Positions 9,783 to 21,600 of a stretch of 64,000 bases of DNA are shown piece after piece. The position numbers were made by a program, and so were the translations under genes. Position 1 is the stretch's first letter. The number at the start of each line of letters is the position of its first letter. Source of the stretch: Papaver somniferum (taxonomy: Eukaryota; Streptophyta; Magnoliopsida; Ranunculales; Papaveraceae); NCBI RefSeq assembly GCF_003573695.1, contig NC_039363.1:152118826-152182825 (forward strand). The letters are read 5' to 3'. The notes below the pieces were generated by a model that worked only from the letters and a program-made list of their open reading frames with translations, ran no database searches and was not told where the DNA came from.

Positions 9783-12447
9783 TGGTGGGCCCGGGAAAGC
9801 GTATAAAATTGAAGCGAAATGAAATGGGCCTACAGTAATACCGCAAGTGCACGGTCGTCAGATGTAGATCGTGCAAGTACGGGTCGATCCACAGAGACTG
9901 GGGGTGTTTTGTAGTGTTTAGCTATTTTGGGTTCTAGTTGGCTATTGGGCTTTAGGTATCAAAGGGTGTGGTACCAATGGGTTATGAATACCCTTTGGAA
10001 CTGTTGGGCTTTATGGGTTTGTTGTAATGATGAAGTGCTTTAGGCCTTGGGCCTTTGAATGATTTTGGAATGAACTGTGAACTAGGCTTTGGCCTTAAAC
10101 TTAGGCTTGGGCTCAGTGTAGTGAACTGAGCTTGGGATTAAACCTGGGCTTTTGGTATGATTTGGGCCTTAGCTGGAGCTAGGCTTTTTAGCTATGAACC
10201 TGGGCTTTTAGCCTTTGGTTTCAATGAACTGAACTTGGGCTCAGTGTTGAAGTGAGCTTTGGGCTCAATTGGCTTGTATGAGGATCTGGGCTTGACAGTG
10301 ACAGGCCTTAGCTTGGAAAGTGAACTGTGAGCTGGGCTTGATAGAGCTATCAGTTTGGTTTTTGAATGAGTCCACAGTGAACTGGACTGGGCTCTTAATG
10401 ATCAATGCACTTAGGCCACAGTGAGCTTCAATGGACTAATGGGGAGCAAAACAGAGAAACTAGAAGAGCAAAAGATAGCAAAAGAAAGAGAATAAAAGAG
10501 AACACAGACAGAGATGAGGAACAGGGAAGAATAGGGAACAATAACTAAAGGATTAACAATGGCAGTGAAACAAACTAACAATGATCATGGGAAAGAAGCA
10601 AAAATCAGTGGCAATGAGGCACAAAGGCAGTTAGCCTAAGGCAAGGGAGCAGCAATGAAACAAATGGTAACAGTGGAGGTAAAAGCTAAGGCTTTGAATC
10701 CACCCTTGTGACCTAGCCAGATAGTGTAGTTCTAGGTTGAATTGAACATCCTATGCATACATCTAGAATGGGAGGAAAATCAGCTTGCTCACTGATATGC
10801 CCCTAGTATTGACTGTCTTTTGACAGCACAGTCAATCACAGGCATACCAGAGCACTAATTTCTTCCCATTGCACAAGCAAAACAGGCACTAAGGCTTCTA
10901 ACCTAACATTCCACTACCTAACAGTCCACTAAAGCTTCATCTGAGCCTCAGCTAGTGAGACTTAGCTCATGACTGACATGCTAACACTAACATACATCAT
11001 ACAAGATAATTGAAACATGAATTCAGAAATTAAACATAAACAAAACATGAACATTACACAGTGAATACCAAGAATAGAACATATACAGAACAGCAAAGTT
11101 CTGGACACTGGCTAGTCCAGCATACCTTCACATCACACCCACAGTCCCCTTTTTATACCCAGACACCCAAATTAGGGTTTACAGAAAAATTCCCCCAAAT
11201 CCCCAAATTGAACAGTGACAAAATTAGGGTTTCTCACCTAATTCGACTAATTTAATCATACCCATGTTGCCACTGTTCTTCCTCATGCTCTCCCTAGCAG
11301 TAATTAGGGTTTTATCAAACAAACCCTAAATGGACAGAAAAATTAGGGTTAGGGATTTTTCTTACCAAACCTGCGATTTGACGCTTCCCTCTTCAACCCA
11401 TTCCTCTCCTCGTTCACCAGCTCCATTCCCATGCCTTCAATTGCTTTTCTAGCTTCACTAATTCGTCAACCATTCACCTAGGGTTTCGGCAGGGGAGAAA
11501 TTGACGAATTAGGGGGCTATAAAGATGGGTAATAGTTGTAGGAAGGTAGGGGTGATGATGGTGGAGGTGTGGTGGTGGTAGAGGAGTTGGTGGCGGTGGC
11601 AGTGGAGTGGGTAGTGGTGATGATGGAGAAGGTGGTGGTACGGGTTCTGCGCAGAGGGGGGGGGGGGAAGAGAAGAAGTCGATGGAGGAAGGAGGGGGCG
11701 TTTGGTTAGGGTATAGGTATAGGATACTAGTGTGTTGAGCAGGTGTAGAGGACTTTGATGTTTTGCAAAGCTGGACCGTAGGATTATAGGATGATGGAAT
11801 GATCCAACGGCGCGATGGAAATGGATGAGGGGAGACCGTAGGATGACGAGATACATCAAAACTGACGGCGAAGATCGAGCTTAGGTGTTGTAGTGTTAAG
11901 CGGAAGTATCGAGATTTGCTGCGCAGGCAAAGAAGCGACCGTAGGATCTAAATGTGATCTAATCTGAAGGCTTGGAATTTAGGTACTATGGTGTTTTGCA
12001 GGGACTTCAGATTTTGATGAACGATGAATAAGCGACCATTGGATGATGAGATGGATCCGATCTAACGGCTGAGAATGGAGGCGTGTATGGATATAGAAAA
12101 TGGGTTTGGGTAAGGGTTTTGGGCCTTGGGTATGCCAAGCCCATATCTTCTTTAAGAACAATTCTTCCTTCTTGAGCCCATTCCTAGCTTTTTGGACGTG
12201 CGCTCCATTCTTTGCGGCTTCCTTGCGTAATTTCTTCCGGCTTTTCACCACTCTTCAGCTCTTTTCCGCTCCGCAAGTCATCCAGACTTTATTTATTACC
12301 TAAAAATGCAAAATTAAGTAAGAAAAATATTTATTCTTGAAAACAATGAAAATACAGAATATGGGATAAAATGTAGAATTACTGCACAAAAGATGAGTTA
12401 AATGCCAACAAAAAGGGATAAAATTATACAATATTTGGCACTCATCA
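9783..12447 (-). repeat. R2 5' LTR, complete, about 2.67 kb
   Basis: The plus strand runs from TGGTGGGCCC to GGCACTCATCA. It contains the motif GCAAGTGCACGG...GGGTCGATCCACAGAG near 9843-9896, which recurs in many plant LTRs next to the primer site, and G/T-rich prose with repeated TTGGGCTT (9950-10440). A TATA box lies at 11151-11157. The exact left boundary could shift by a few bases because the other LTR is cut there. Confidence 0.82.
11151..11157 (-). promoter_or_regulatory. R2 LTR TATA box
   Basis: TATAAAA on the minus strand, conserved in the other LTR at 6329-6335. Confidence 0.55.
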
Positions 12448-12786
12448 GTGGACGCCTAAACTGCTGTCGGTGACGTTGGAGAAGTCATGGTGGCATATGC
12501 TGGGACGGCTGTTGAAGCGGATGTCGGGAAGGAGGCGGAAACTGTTGCTGCTGAGGAAGTTTCCGGGTAGGATGCTGAGGTTGCTGCTGCTGAGGCCGCT
12601 TCTGGACGGGATGCTGGAGTTGCTGTTGCTGAGGCGGCTTTTGGATGGAACATTTGCTGCCCGAGAGATTGTTGGGGAAAGTGCTTGAAAGGGCTCTGAC
12701 AGAGGCGTTGGCGATCCGTGCATCTGCTCTCGATGACCAATTTCCCTTTTTTTTCTTTTGCGTGTAGCCGTTTGATGTTTCACAGA
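12448..12786 (-). other. G internal fragment with Gln/Ala-coding low-complexity repeat
   Basis: The minus strand has overlapping open frames that are CAG/GCA-like, one rich in Gln and Pro, one in Ala and Ser. The openness of several frames at once reflects trinucleotide-like composition. A coding role in G (for example a tail of the polyprotein) is possible but not shown. The five bases 12782-12786 (ACAGA) are S1's target duplication. Confidence 0.4.
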
Positions 12787-14490
12787 TGATGGTATTTTTC
12801 AATGATGTTGTAGTAATAGGTTCGTTGAGACTTGTGAAAGCAAAAGATTTTAGACTTATAAAACTTGAAAATAGAAAACTTATTGCAAAATTGATTTCAA
12901 GATATTAAAAATAACCAAGACACTGATTACACTATCACACATGAATAAGTTATGGTAAATAATCCAAAACTCTAATTATCTTCTAAGTCCATTATTTATT
13001 AATTCACAAATAATCAGGCATATTCTCAAACATTAATTGTATTCCCTAAGCATAGATTATCTAAACAAAGTATAACCTATCAAATTGAATCACAAGTAAT
13101 TAAGAAAATCATGCAAACAATTTAAAACTCTGCAAAGCAGTGATTGAGTAAATTATAAATTATAAATTAGAGTGAATAAAATAGGTACTAATTATTCATG
13201 CGTGAATAGCTTCCTCATTGCCTTAGTTGTGGGAGAATTAACTCATCATCATGTTAGAAACACACTCAAAATTCATTTTTATTGCTCAAAGGGTGTTTAC
13301 AAAGATGAAATGGAGAAAACCTGTTAAAAAACCGGGTTTTTAACAGTTATAAGTGTTACAAACCGAACTGTTACAGAGAACGATATATGTAAACTGTCAC
13401 TGATGTTGTAGCATACGACCCTCACCCCTCTGTCGTTGTCATTGTTGATAAACGACTGTCTCTGTGGGTCTTTTGTTCTTCGTGTTATTCACAGCAGTAG
13501 AAATGGTGATTTCTGCAACTTGATTTTCTCGACTCTGTGATGCTCTGTAATCTCCCAAACTCTCCGTCCACCCTCTATGATACACCAAGAGGCTATTTAT
13601 ACTCAACAGGTGAAGAAAATCATGTGTAATAACTCACAGTAATCTCCTTTTACTCACCAGTGAAGAAAATATTCTTGAGAATATTTCTTTCCATTTTCTT
13701 CTCCTGCACGCGTCTGATTGTCGCTGGCACATTCCAAATCATACGTAAAACTCCAGGATTGATACAAACTCATGCAAGGGGGATTGCTACACACTCCAGA
13801 AATATAATCTCCACATACTCATCCAACAGAAACTCGAGTATATCTTGTGCTCTGTTTACTCCAAAAAATAGTGAATCATCCCTTATTTACCAAATCTGGT
13901 GAACATACCTCGCCTGTCTTGGACTAACAGGTCCGACCCAATCCACTTGAGTGATTGAATCACTCCAGAAATCTCCAAAATCGAAAACAGCAACTCTTGG
14001 GTTTTCTTAAGCAAAACCCGTAACTCCCTGTTTCACTCAACATGATGATTCAACCAATTCTGATCAATTCCAGCAACCTTACCACGCTTGTTTTTCTCAA
14101 TCAAGTCCTCCCAATCAATCTCGGCCATTGAGTCTATTTCTACCCTTCCCAAAACGCGAACCCTAACTTCTGCCATTGATGAACACAGTTTCCCGCCAAA
14201 CTGGAAACTCAAATGAAGGGGACGACCTCCCCCTAACAGAGATGGGGGTGCAAATAACAGTGGTGCCCTGGGGTGCCCCTTATTAGATGGTGTGCCCCTT
14301 ATCCAAAATGGGAGTCCGTATAGCAAATGTCCTCCGAGAGTGCCCCCAGCAACTTTTCGAGCCGAATTTTCCAAAAATGTTTATTTCCCCAAAATACCTA
14401 CAAACGCATAAAACACCATAATAAGTACGAAATCAAGTACCAACAATACAGAAAATTGAGGACAACTTAGACATAAAAATGTTTCTATCA
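12787..14490 (-). repeat. S1, solo LTR of the R1 family, 1704 bp
   Basis: It starts TGATGGTATT and ends TTTCTATCA. It is flanked by identical ACAGA at 12782-12786 and 14491-14495. Its right end is clearly related to R1's LTR (shared AACTTTTCGAGCCGAATTTT and following text), and its left part shares the GTTCGTTG motif with R1. A TATAAATA motif (minus) lies near 13594-13601. No internal sequence or second LTR is present, so recombination has removed the rest. Confidence 0.9.
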
Positions 14491-14495
14491 ACAGA

Positions 14496-14982
14496 CTCAT
14501 TTTATTTTTCTTTATATTCATGGCGAAGTCAGGGCTTCGCCAAGTAGTATTCCGTTCATCTAGTTTCCACGGTTTCACATCTTTGAATGAATAAAACCTC
14601 TTATTTGAAAGATCCAATCCTTCCATCAGAATAAGTTGTTTGACATTCCATATCTTTTCTGTCGTCTGATGGTTTCTTGTATATTCTTCCCTTCAGAGCT
14701 TCGAATAAGGTATTTCTTGCAGGGTTTCAGCTTTTCTGGTCGTGATTTGATGGGTAATGGTTTCACGATGATTCAGGATTTATTTGGTGTTTTTTTTTAT
14801 TCTCTTTGAGATCCAGAAAACTCGTTTGAAAGGAAAGGTATGCTTTAAATATAAATCGGAAACATAATTAAGAATGCAAGCGGTGCATTCATCTTGGAGA
14901 GAATACAAATACTGAGTGGAAAGGGAAATTACTGAAGAAAATACTAAAGGAAGAACGCTGGAGGAGGAAGTAGCACGGTGAT
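14496..14982 (-). other. G internal fragment without recognised coding
   Basis: No motif is recognised. ORFs at 14381-14626 and 14780-15007 are short and the first crosses S1's end. It continues G leftwards to S1. Confidence 0.4.
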
Positions 14983-15678
14983 TTAGGTATTGAAGGGCTT
15001 GAGCCATCGCGAGTGAACCATTACGCCTTCCAACTTGTCGGTGTTGATGAGTTTGCAGTAATAAACCAAAAGAACATCTGCCACCAGATATGGCTCGTCT
15101 TCCCTTTCTTCGGGTGAATCAGTTCGAACAACTATCTTCACCGTTATATTTCCGAATTGAAATGAGGTTGCCTTGACTACCATGTATCCAATTTGAAACT
15201 TTGGGCTTCGTGTAACCGCTCGACTCTTGGTCTCGTCATCTTCGACTGCAGCTTCCAAATTCTTGGTGAAACACTTGAAATACCCAGCGCTCCACTCACA
15301 TATCTTAACAATGTCCGTGCTGATAATCGGACCAAGTCCCCATGACGGGATAAGAGAAGAAGTGACTGGTTGTAGAGAAGGTTGTTTGACCAGACTTACT
15401 TGTGTTTGGAATCTATGAGCGGGCGCCAACGTGCTTTCTCCGGGTGATCGAGTTTCATTGGTAAGTTGTTGATACGGCAACAGGTTGGACGGCTTGTTGG
15501 AAACTCTTTCGGGTGTCGACACTGGCAGAGGGGATGCTCCCAATTTTTCTTTGTTGTCAAATACCCACGAGGTCCCAAGGATCATATCATGACTTAGTTC
15601 TTTGACGATGTGGAATTTGCTATGTGTTACAGCGTCTTCCACCTTGATCTCGAGGTTAATGTAGCCGTATGCGTTCAT
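14983..15678 (-). pseudogene. G polyprotein remnant: post-protease segment fused to a possible integrase C-terminus
   Basis: This is a 231-codon frame. Early on it has SHDMILGTSW (about residues 29-38), like the segment after the retropepsin active site in plant Ty3/gypsy elements (usually YDVILGRPWL). The last ~70 residues (FQIGYMVVKA... to LKPFNT) resemble the end of a gypsy integrase, with its GD-L-V-L and W-L-K pattern. If so, about 1,000 residues of reverse transcriptase, RNase H and integrase core are missing between the two parts, an internal deletion that leaves G unable to copy itself. The C-terminal assignment is a pattern judgement only. Confidence 0.5.
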
Positions 15679-15687
15679 TGTTTCTCC

Positions 15688-15933
15688 TTATGAATTCTTG
15701 ACCAAGGATGGGGAGTGGGTAGCCTCTTGCTTCAAAATTTCTGCAGCTCTCAGAGTGTTGGTGGTAACAATATTGAAGTTAGAGGCCATGTCGATCAATG
15801 CGTTGTCGAGCTCAGCGCCTCTTAGATAGGCCGTGATCAGCAGTCTGCAGTTGTGTTTTTCGGCGCCGTTTCCTGAGATAGCTTGGGATCCTGGCGTGGC
15901 TTCCGTAACAAGAAAAAGTCGTTTTCCCGACAC
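15688..15933 (-). pseudogene. G protease remnant with altered active site
   Basis: The ALIDMASNFNIV segment matches the retropepsin pattern (V/A)LIDTGASxNVI, but the catalytic D-T-G reads D-M-A. The aspartate remains while Thr and Gly are lost, so activity is unlikely. The frame is interrupted on both sides by stops and sits between gag remnants and the post-protease segment, as expected for a polyprotein. Confidence 0.55.
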
Positions 15934-16103
15934 AACACGATTGAGGATGTAAATATATCTTGACGCTGCGTCTTGGAAAGGTAGAGAATTTCACATACAT
16001 GCTGCATCATGGATTGTACAGTCTCGTGTACAGAGTCCCCAGAGATCCCGCAATTCCTGACTGGAAGTGGATCTATACGCACTCCCTCGTTTCCCATCTG
16101 AAC

Positions 16104-16289
16104 TTACCCTGCTTCTACCTTCTCCTTGAAGATATGCTTCAGTCTATTGCAGTCACTGGTCGGGTGGTGAACAAACCTGTGGTAGCGGCAGTATTTGGGG
16201 TTTGCCATCTCAGCTTCGGTCGGTGGGCGCCTGGGAGGAGGTAGTCTGATGACATCATCCTGGATCCATGCCTCTAACAGTTCGATCAC
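16104..16289 (-). pseudogene. G gag zinc-knuckle segment
   Basis: It contains CRYHRFVHHPTSDC, a CX2HX4HX4C knuckle that many plant gypsy gags carry as CxYHxxxGHxTxxC. The preceding Pro/Arg-rich stretch is also typical. The frame is separated from the gag core by frame changes, and the remainder towards 15934 is out of frame. Confidence 0.6.
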
Positions 16290-16442
16290 CTCCTAGACCG
16301 GGAACGGGAAATCCAGGACATCTTCTTCAGCTTCGTGATGACGCATGGGAGCCTTGGCGGCGGCCCTCCATGGCAGAGCCGCCCGTCGTGCTGGTATCGT
16401 GCGCTTAGGATGTTGGTCTGCCGTTGGGGCCTTCCTGTTTCC

Positions 16443-17150
16443 TCATTCGTCTACTACGCTCACAGAGGAGGGGTCGGCGTTGTATTGCTTGTTGACGAGA
16501 CATCTACTTCCTCGAGTTTCACGTGCGTCTTCGCCTCTGGTTGGCCTGGTTCTCTCTAACAACGCTGGTGCTGTCGTGGCCGATCGTGTAGCTGCCTCAT
16601 GGAGTTCAGAGAATGCCTGAAACCGCAGGTTCTCTAGTAAGGCACGATAGACGGGAGCCATACCGTTGATGCAGGAATTCACCAATTGTTGTTCGGTCAC
16701 GTTTGGGTCGTGACAGTCTACCGCTTGAACCCTGAATCTCTTGACAAAATCATTTGGATGTTCGTTATCTCGTTGGAACATCCTTCCTAGATCCGAGAAT
16801 GTAACTTGCTCAAACACGAAGAAGTACTTCTTGTAGAAAGTCGTAACCATGTCACCCTAGTTGGGGATGCTGTTTGGTGTGATACTATTGTACCACGTGT
16901 ATGCTCTTCCGGTAAGCGACTTCAAAAACTCCCTCAGAAGGAGAACGTGATTGTATTCGTGTTCGCCTAGGGACTCCAGGAATCGAGAGATGTGTTCACG
17001 TGCATTCCCGGTGCCGTCGTATAAAGTGAATTGAGGGGAAGAGTATCCTCTTGAAAGAGGAATTTTTTGTATTTCAGGCGGGTAAGGGGGTTGATGCTGA
17101 TGCATGTCTATATCATCACTTTTGACTCGATTCCGAAGAAGTTGCTCCAA
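16443..17150 (-). pseudogene. G gag core domain, broken by a stop
   Basis: Two frames, 16857-17150 and 16443-16850, are in the same phase and are separated by a TAG where the family usually has Trp (pattern S-I-P-x-W-x-D-M-V). The first half has FTLYDGTGNAREHISRFLESL, the usual start of the retrotransposon gag domain, then LTGRAYTWYNS. The second half has TFYKKYF, QRDNEHPNDFVKRFR and a CINGM segment. The order and motifs are those of Retrotrans_gag (capsid). A G-to-A change (TGG to TAG) would explain the stop. Confidence 0.72.
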
Positions 17151-17760
17151 ATCTTATTGCGTGATAAAATTGGACGGTTTATTTCTCTCCAATGGGGTTC
17201 TGGGCGAGTTTCTTCGTCTGCAAAGGTATGCCCTGCTGAGGTGCCGGCGCCATGGGTATTGGAGGTGTTCCGCATCGAATTTGGATGTCGCGACTCCTGC
17301 GTTAGCCGCTCCGTTATGGTCTTGAGAAAGACAAGTACCTCTTTTTGAGTCGAATCCATGTCCGTCTGGGCTCTAGCAAGAACTTCTTGTCTTTCCATCA
17401 AATCAGCGATGGTGATATGGGGTCGGATTCCTCTGGCTCCTCCGGTTTCTCGTCCTGATGGCGGAGTGCCACACTCGATGAAACATTAGGGGAGGTAGCA
17501 GCAGCTCTAGTGACTGGTAGTGTAACACCTGAAGGAGCGCTTTCCGTGTTGCTGGTATTAGTAGGTTGCATAGAAACATTAGGGGCGGCATCAGCTCTGG
17601 CCCTGGTGATAGGTGGTGTAACACCTGAAGGAGCGCTTTCCGTTCTGCTGGGATAAGTAGGTGGCATATTGATGTTACCGGAAGGAGTGTTAGTACCAGG
17701 GACGGGTTCCACTCTGGTGTTCTCAGGGCTTGTTGCTGACCCAAATCTGAGTTCTACCAT
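17108..17760 (-). pseudogene. G gag N-terminal region, frameshifted
   Basis: The frames 17398-17760 and 17108-17401 overlap in different phases, which suggests an indel near 17400. The first is Pro/Ser/Thr-rich with a twice-repeated TESAPSGVTxPxTRA motif. The second holds a short helical segment (MERQEVLARAQTDMDSTQK). It follows the primer site and leads into the capsid-like domain, so it is the matrix-like start of gag. Confidence 0.55.
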
Positions 17761-17828
17761 GTTAAAATTGGAATTGAAAGGTGAAACTGGAAATTAGAAA
17801 TCGATATTGCAACCGAGAGATTGATCTC

Positions 17829-17844
17829 CCACTGTGGTCGCCAA
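17829..17844 (-). other. G primer binding site
   Basis: The minus strand reads TTGGCGACCACAGTGG one base after the LTR end (CCTAAAACA). A GGCGACC site is used by a subset of plant Ty3/gypsy elements. Confidence 0.6.
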
Positions 17845-18226
17845 TTGTTTTAGGGTGAAAACAGTTTCTGCTGATTTCGGTAATTTCGTGTGTGTGTGGG
17901 TGAGAAATGAGTCTAAACCCTAAACAATGTACTGCATGGGAGTACATTAGATTCGAGAGATCAATTTGTACAAATCCGGCCTAAACCAGGAAATGGACGT
18001 TCCAGACTTGCTTCGGTCACAAAAGTGAAGGAGAAGGGTTGGTCTGAGGGAGGGAAGCGAAGAGAGTGTTGAAGCCAGAATAGTTGATTCTGAAAGGTGT
18101 GGTTGTTTTACGACTTGTATCATAAGGTAAATCTGGATAGACAAGATGGGAAGCTACCAGGTGATTTCTGAGTGTTGTAGTGTTCTCCTGACCAAAACCT
18201 GTCATTTGGTGGAAATAGGTGAGACC

Positions 18227-18234
18227 TATTTATA
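18227..18234 (-). promoter_or_regulatory. G LTR TATA box
   Basis: TATAAATA on the minus strand, about 380 bp before the LTR's inner end. The 193-bp array lies upstream of it, where U3 enhancer repeats would be. Confidence 0.5.
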
Positions 18235-18539
18235 CCAGTCACAACAAAACGTACCCTGGCCTCGTAAGAGGTGGAAACGGTTGAGTAATGGAAGAGAATG
18301 GTAACGGGTAACGCCTGGAATTAATGTTTCCATAATGAAGGATACGTTTCACCATTATTTCCCGTCATTACTAACCGCCTTAATCTTATGACACTTTCTT
18401 ATAACAGGAGTATTGCACGCCGCACGTTGTAAACCGCCAGACCAATACCCTGATGAGCATCCTCTAGTTTGTGACATGTCTTGATGTGTTTTCGTGGAAA
18501 ACGTGTAGCCTGTTGTTATTGTTTGGCAAGTTAAAATTG

Positions 18540-21500
18540 AGAGGCTTGACGGTTCGGTGGCGGCAACCTTCGACGTCCGACATTTTGCATCTTGAGATGA
18601 AGGGTAGACATTGATTGTGGCTACCTTCCATTGGTATCCAGTGGCGTGGCCACGGTGCTGGCATGGCTTGCGCATGCTCTTGGCGTGGCGAATAGCCGTG
18701 ACCAAAGAGTTGGCAGCATAGCCAAAAGGTTGCCACAAGTCGTGTGGTTTGGTGGAAAGCTTGTACGGCTGAAATCTGTGTCTCAGGAGGAGGGGTAGCC
18801 ATTTATTGTTGCAACCTTGCGTTTGGAAGCCATCGGCATGGAGGCATGGCCAGCATGGTTTTGGCATGTTTTAGGCATGGCCAAATTAGGGTTTGGCATA
18901 GACCGTGGAATTTGGCATTGGGACAAAAGTTGCCATGCGTTTGGTGGGGAACTTGTACGGCTGATATTTGTATCTCGGAGGGAAGGGTGGTCGTTGATTG
19001 TTGCCACCCTCCGTTTGGCAGCCATCGGCATGGAGGCATGTGATGGATTTTCAAATGGTTGTATTTGTAGTGGTAAATAGGTTCTTTTCAGACTTGTGAA
19101 GGTAACAAAATTTCTAGATTTAAATAAAATTTAGGAAAAATAGCAAACTGAAGTAAAATTTTATGGAGAAATAGGGGTTAAGATTCCACCAATCAACAAT
19201 ACTTATGTGATCTAATATTTTTTTACTATGCAATTTAAATAATTGGGTTGATTCTAAATATTGCCAAGAGCAGATTTTCCAAAATATCAAATGTTAATCA
19301 CAAGTATAATGCATCAAAAGTCTAAAACTAAGCATGCATTATCAAGGGAAAACACAGTTGATTAATAAAAACCATTTAAATCATTTTTATCAATGCAATT
19401 AATCATATAAAAATATTGCATAAATTAATAAAATAGAGATTACCATATAATTATTGTGAGAATGGCTTCCTCTGTCACCCCTGGGATTGGGTTTAGCTCC
19501 TCATCTCAAAAACACACTCACAAGATGTATTCATGGCTAAATAAGTGTTTTTATTGATGAAAATAATCGATAATTGAAGTTTGTAACGCTGTTATACTGT
19601 TGCAGCGTCACTGTTACAAATGGTGTAAGTGCTGAGAAGAAACGATAGAACTAAAGTGCTGTAAATAGCGACACAGGGTGTAAGATGCTGGAAAGAACGA
19701 TACAAGCCGTGTGCTGTAAACAGCGACACAGTGTGTTCTGGTTTTAAGACTGATGAAGAACGAATGCCTTAGCAGGTCTGTTCTTCCTCTTCTTCTTCCT
19801 CCTTGAACAGCAACAGCATCAGCAACAATCAATGGTATCTTCCTCGTTTCGGCTCTGAACTCTCTCCTATTTGTCTCTAAACTTTTCTAACCCCTCTTAT
19901 GACTCGAACCAACACTTATATATCTACCAAACCCCCAAAAATCTCGAGTGAATCCAACTTCTTCTTTTTCTCTCTTCTCTGCTGTTGAGAAAATATCTCT
20001 CTCTGATCTCCCTGTACGCGTTTGTTAGCTATATATTTGCCACCAAACTCTTATCAAGACTAGAACAGGACCAAGTAAAAGTCTAACTAGGATGAAACTC
20101 TCCCTGAATCCTTTACCCATTCTCTGTACATATCGGGAAGATACGTATCTCTGTACCAACTCTGTTTATCCAGCCTGGATTATCCAGCCCATTTCGATTG
20201 ATAAAAACGCATGTACCAACTCTGTTTAGTCCATTAACATCCAGCCCAAACGAATTTGGTGATCGAATCTGTCCCAAAGGGCCCCAAAATTCCAACCCTG
20301 TTTGATGTTCGTGAAGCATTTCATTTCCCGCCAAAATTTTCTTTTGAATTTGAGAAGATGACCTCCCCTTATCTGTGGCTGGTCTCCCTTTAGCAGCTGC
20401 CTGGATATAGGTCACCCCTTAGTAATTAGGTTACCCCTTATCCAAAGTGAGAGTCCGTATAGTAATTTTCTCCCACGAGCGCAAAAACCACTTTTTTAGC
20501 CAATTTCGCCGCAAAAGCTTATTTCTCCAGAAATACCTACAGGGACATAAAAAGCCATAATAAGTACAAAAAATGGGTACTAACACAATATACAATTTGG
20601 CTATATTAGACACATAAATGCGTCTATCAGCATGGCCGGCATGGCTTTGGCATGTTTTAGCCGCGGCCAAATTAGGGTTTTGGCATAAATCGTGGAATTT
20701 GGCATTGGGCCAGAAGTTGCCACGCGTTTGGTGGCGGACTTGTACAGATGAGATCTGCATCTCAGGAAGAGGGGTAGCCGTTGATTGTTGCAACCCTCCG
20801 TTTGGCAGCCAGCGGCATAGAGGCATGGCCGGCATGGCTTTGGCATGTTTTAGGCGCGGCCAAGTTAGGGTTTTGGCATAAACCGTGGAATTTGGCATTG
20901 GGCCAGAAGTTGCCATGCGTTTGGTGGCTAACTTGTACGGCTGAGATTTGCATATCAGAGGGAGGGGTAGCCGTTGATTGTTGCAACCCTTCGTTTGGAA
21001 TCCAGCGGCATGGCCGGCATGGCTTTGGCATGTTTTAGGCGCGGCCAAATTAGGTTTTTAGCATAAACCGTGGAATTTGGCATTGGGCCAGAAGTTGCCA
21101 TGCGTTTGGTGGCGAACTTGTACGGCTGAGATTTGCATCTCAGAAGGAGGGGTAGCCGTTTATTGTTGCAACCCTCCGTTTGGAAGCCAGCGGCATGGAG
21201 GCATGTCCGACATGGCTTTGGCATGTTTTAGGCACGACCAAATTAGGTTTTTGGCATAAACCGTAGAATTTGGCATTGGGCCAGAAGTTGCCACGCGTTT
21301 GGTGGCGAACTTGTACGGCTGAGATTTGCATCTCAGAGGGAGGGGTAGCCGTTGATTGTTGCAACCCTCCTTTTGGCATCCATCGACATGGAGGCATGGC
21401 CGGCATGGATTTAGCATGTTTTAGACGCGGCTAAATTAGGGTTTTGGCATAAACAGTGGAATTTGGTATTGGTCCAGAAGTTGCCATGCCTTTGGTGGCG

Positions 21501-21600
21501 AACTTGTATGGCTGAGATTCGCATCTCAGAGGGAAGGGTAGCCGTTGATTGTAGCAACCCCCCGTTTGGCAGCCTGCAGCATGGAGGCATGGACGACATG
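18540..21600. repeat. Tandem array, 193-bp unit, about six to seven copies (interrupted by S2)
   Basis: The anchor GAATTTGGCATTGG (or a close variant) starts at 18908, 20695, 20888, 21073, 21266 and 21459, giving steps of 193, 185, 193 and 193 bp. The step from 18908 to 20695, minus S2 and one TSD (1594 bp), is also exactly 193. A degraded further copy lies at about 18540-18720. Units contain GGCATGG-rich text. ORFs translated from it are repeat artefacts. Confidence 0.9.
19041..20629 (-). repeat. S2, solo LTR of the R1 family, 1589 bp
   Basis: It starts TGATGGATTT and ends GCGTCTATCA, flanked by GCATG at 19036-19040 and 20630-20634. Its right end is alignable with S1 and R1 LTRs but is more diverged. 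Removing it restores the 193-bp register of the host array, which confirms both ends. Confidence 0.92.

Larger units (their letters stand above)
5735..12447 (-). mobile_element. R2, non-coding LTR retrotransposon (LARD-like)
   Basis: Two LTRs (5735-7650 and 9783-12447) flank a 2.1 kb internal region with no credible ORF. A primer site at 9754-9776 and a polypurine tract at 7651-7663 place it on the minus strand. Long LTRs with a non-coding interior fit the non-autonomous class called LARDs. The left LTR lacks the part equivalent to 9783-10556 because R1 inserted there. R2 itself ends at 12447 inside element G. Confidence 0.88.

Noticed and set aside
12445..12802. Gln-rich or Ala-rich protein genes
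   Set aside because: Three minus frames and one plus frame are open together because of CAG/GCA-like composition. At most one could be a tail of G's polyprotein.
15227..17348. Plus-strand ORFs across G's gag region
   Set aside because: They are complements of the minus-strand gag and protease remnants and carry no motifs.
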